This document shows positions 13,765-13,835 of a stretch of DNA of 13,835 nt, piece by piece. Origin of the DNA: Ruminococcus flavefaciens (GTDB lineage: Bacteria; Bacillota; Clostridia; Oscillospirales; Ruminococcaceae); the NCBI GenBank assembly GCA_002348905.1, contig DEBW01000073.1:1-13835 (forward strand), given 5' to 3'. Position 1 is the stretch's first letter; the number at the start of each line of letters is the position of its first letter. A program made the translations under genes and the position numbers. The notes below the pieces were generated by a model that did not search any database, was not told where the DNA came from, and saw only the letters and a program-made list of their open reading frames with translations.

Positions 13765-13835
13765 GCAGGGGGCGGCTCGCTCCCTGCCGGAGTCAAGAGG
13801 CAGAGCCTCTTGCAGGGTGTGGGACAGCGTCCCAC
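13765..13835. repeat. cluster of three GC-rich palindromes at the window edge
   Basis: Three inverted repeats follow one another: GCAGGG (13765-13770) / CCCTGC (13782-13787); CAAGAGGC (13794-13801) / GCCTCTTG (13805-13812) with a 3-base loop; and GTGGGAC (13819-13825) / GTCCCAC (13829-13835) with a 3-base loop. They are much GC-richer than the flanking intergenic DNA and have no T-runs. Similar intergenic palindrome clusters are, to my memory, common and dispersed in Oscillospiraceae genomes, in the manner of REP/BIME elements. The cluster may continue past the edge. Confidence 0.65.

Overview
The window looks like chromosomal DNA from a gut or rumen Firmicute of the Oscillospiraceae, most likely Ruminococcus. 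The evidence is a secreted dockerin-bearing protein (cellulosome-type Ca2+ repeats), strong GGAGG ribosome binding sites, near-consensus TTGACA/TATAAT promoters with 17-bp spacers, moderate GC with AT-rich intergenic DNA, and GC-rich palindromic repeats of the kind common in these genomes. Genus is an inference; no rRNA or marker gene is present.

Layout. 1-1384 (minus): the 5' part of an O-acetylhomoserine sulfhydrylase gene (metY), preceded by an unusual leader that holds a 22-codon open frame, two adjoining direct repeats, a good promoter and an upstream palindrome. 1385-2584 (minus): an AI-2E/PerM-family membrane protein. 2819-4523 (minus): a NarL-type two-component system, sensor kinase then response regulator. 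4652-4727 (plus): tRNA-Ala(GGC) with its own promoter and terminator. 4859-5745 (minus): a translationally coupled pair, a protein ending in an Ntox50-type polymorphic-toxin domain followed by a small candidate immunity protein. 6018-7662 (plus): a probable operon of a double zinc-ribbon protein, a PIN/NYN-like nuclease-fold protein and pyrE. 7724-10176 (minus): nadE, mtnN and the dockerin protein, apparently transcribed in that order from a consensus promoter at 10209-10237. 10311-13571 (minus): an ABC exporter operon (ATPase and two ABC-2 permeases). 13572-13835: the control region of that operon, a terminator of an upstream gene and a cluster of GC-rich palindromes running to the window edge.

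How it fits together. MetY makes homocysteine and MtnN recycles S-adenosylhomocysteine, so two steps of sulfur amino acid and methyl metabolism are present, though in separate operons. The ABC exporter has a promoter with a recognisable -10, a poor -35 and an 18-bp palindrome centred near -65, an arrangement that suggests activation by a regulator. The NarL-type system in this window is a candidate, since such systems often control exporters of this kind. The most accessory part is 4790-7000: toxin and candidate immunity gene next to a tRNA, then the AT-rich PIN-like gene inserted ahead of pyrE.

No CRISPR array, insertion sequence, integrase or recognised riboswitch was seen. The best candidates for something undescribed are the metY leader, the orphan Ntox50 cassette with its coupled small partner, and the zinc-ribbon/PIN pair joined to pyrE.
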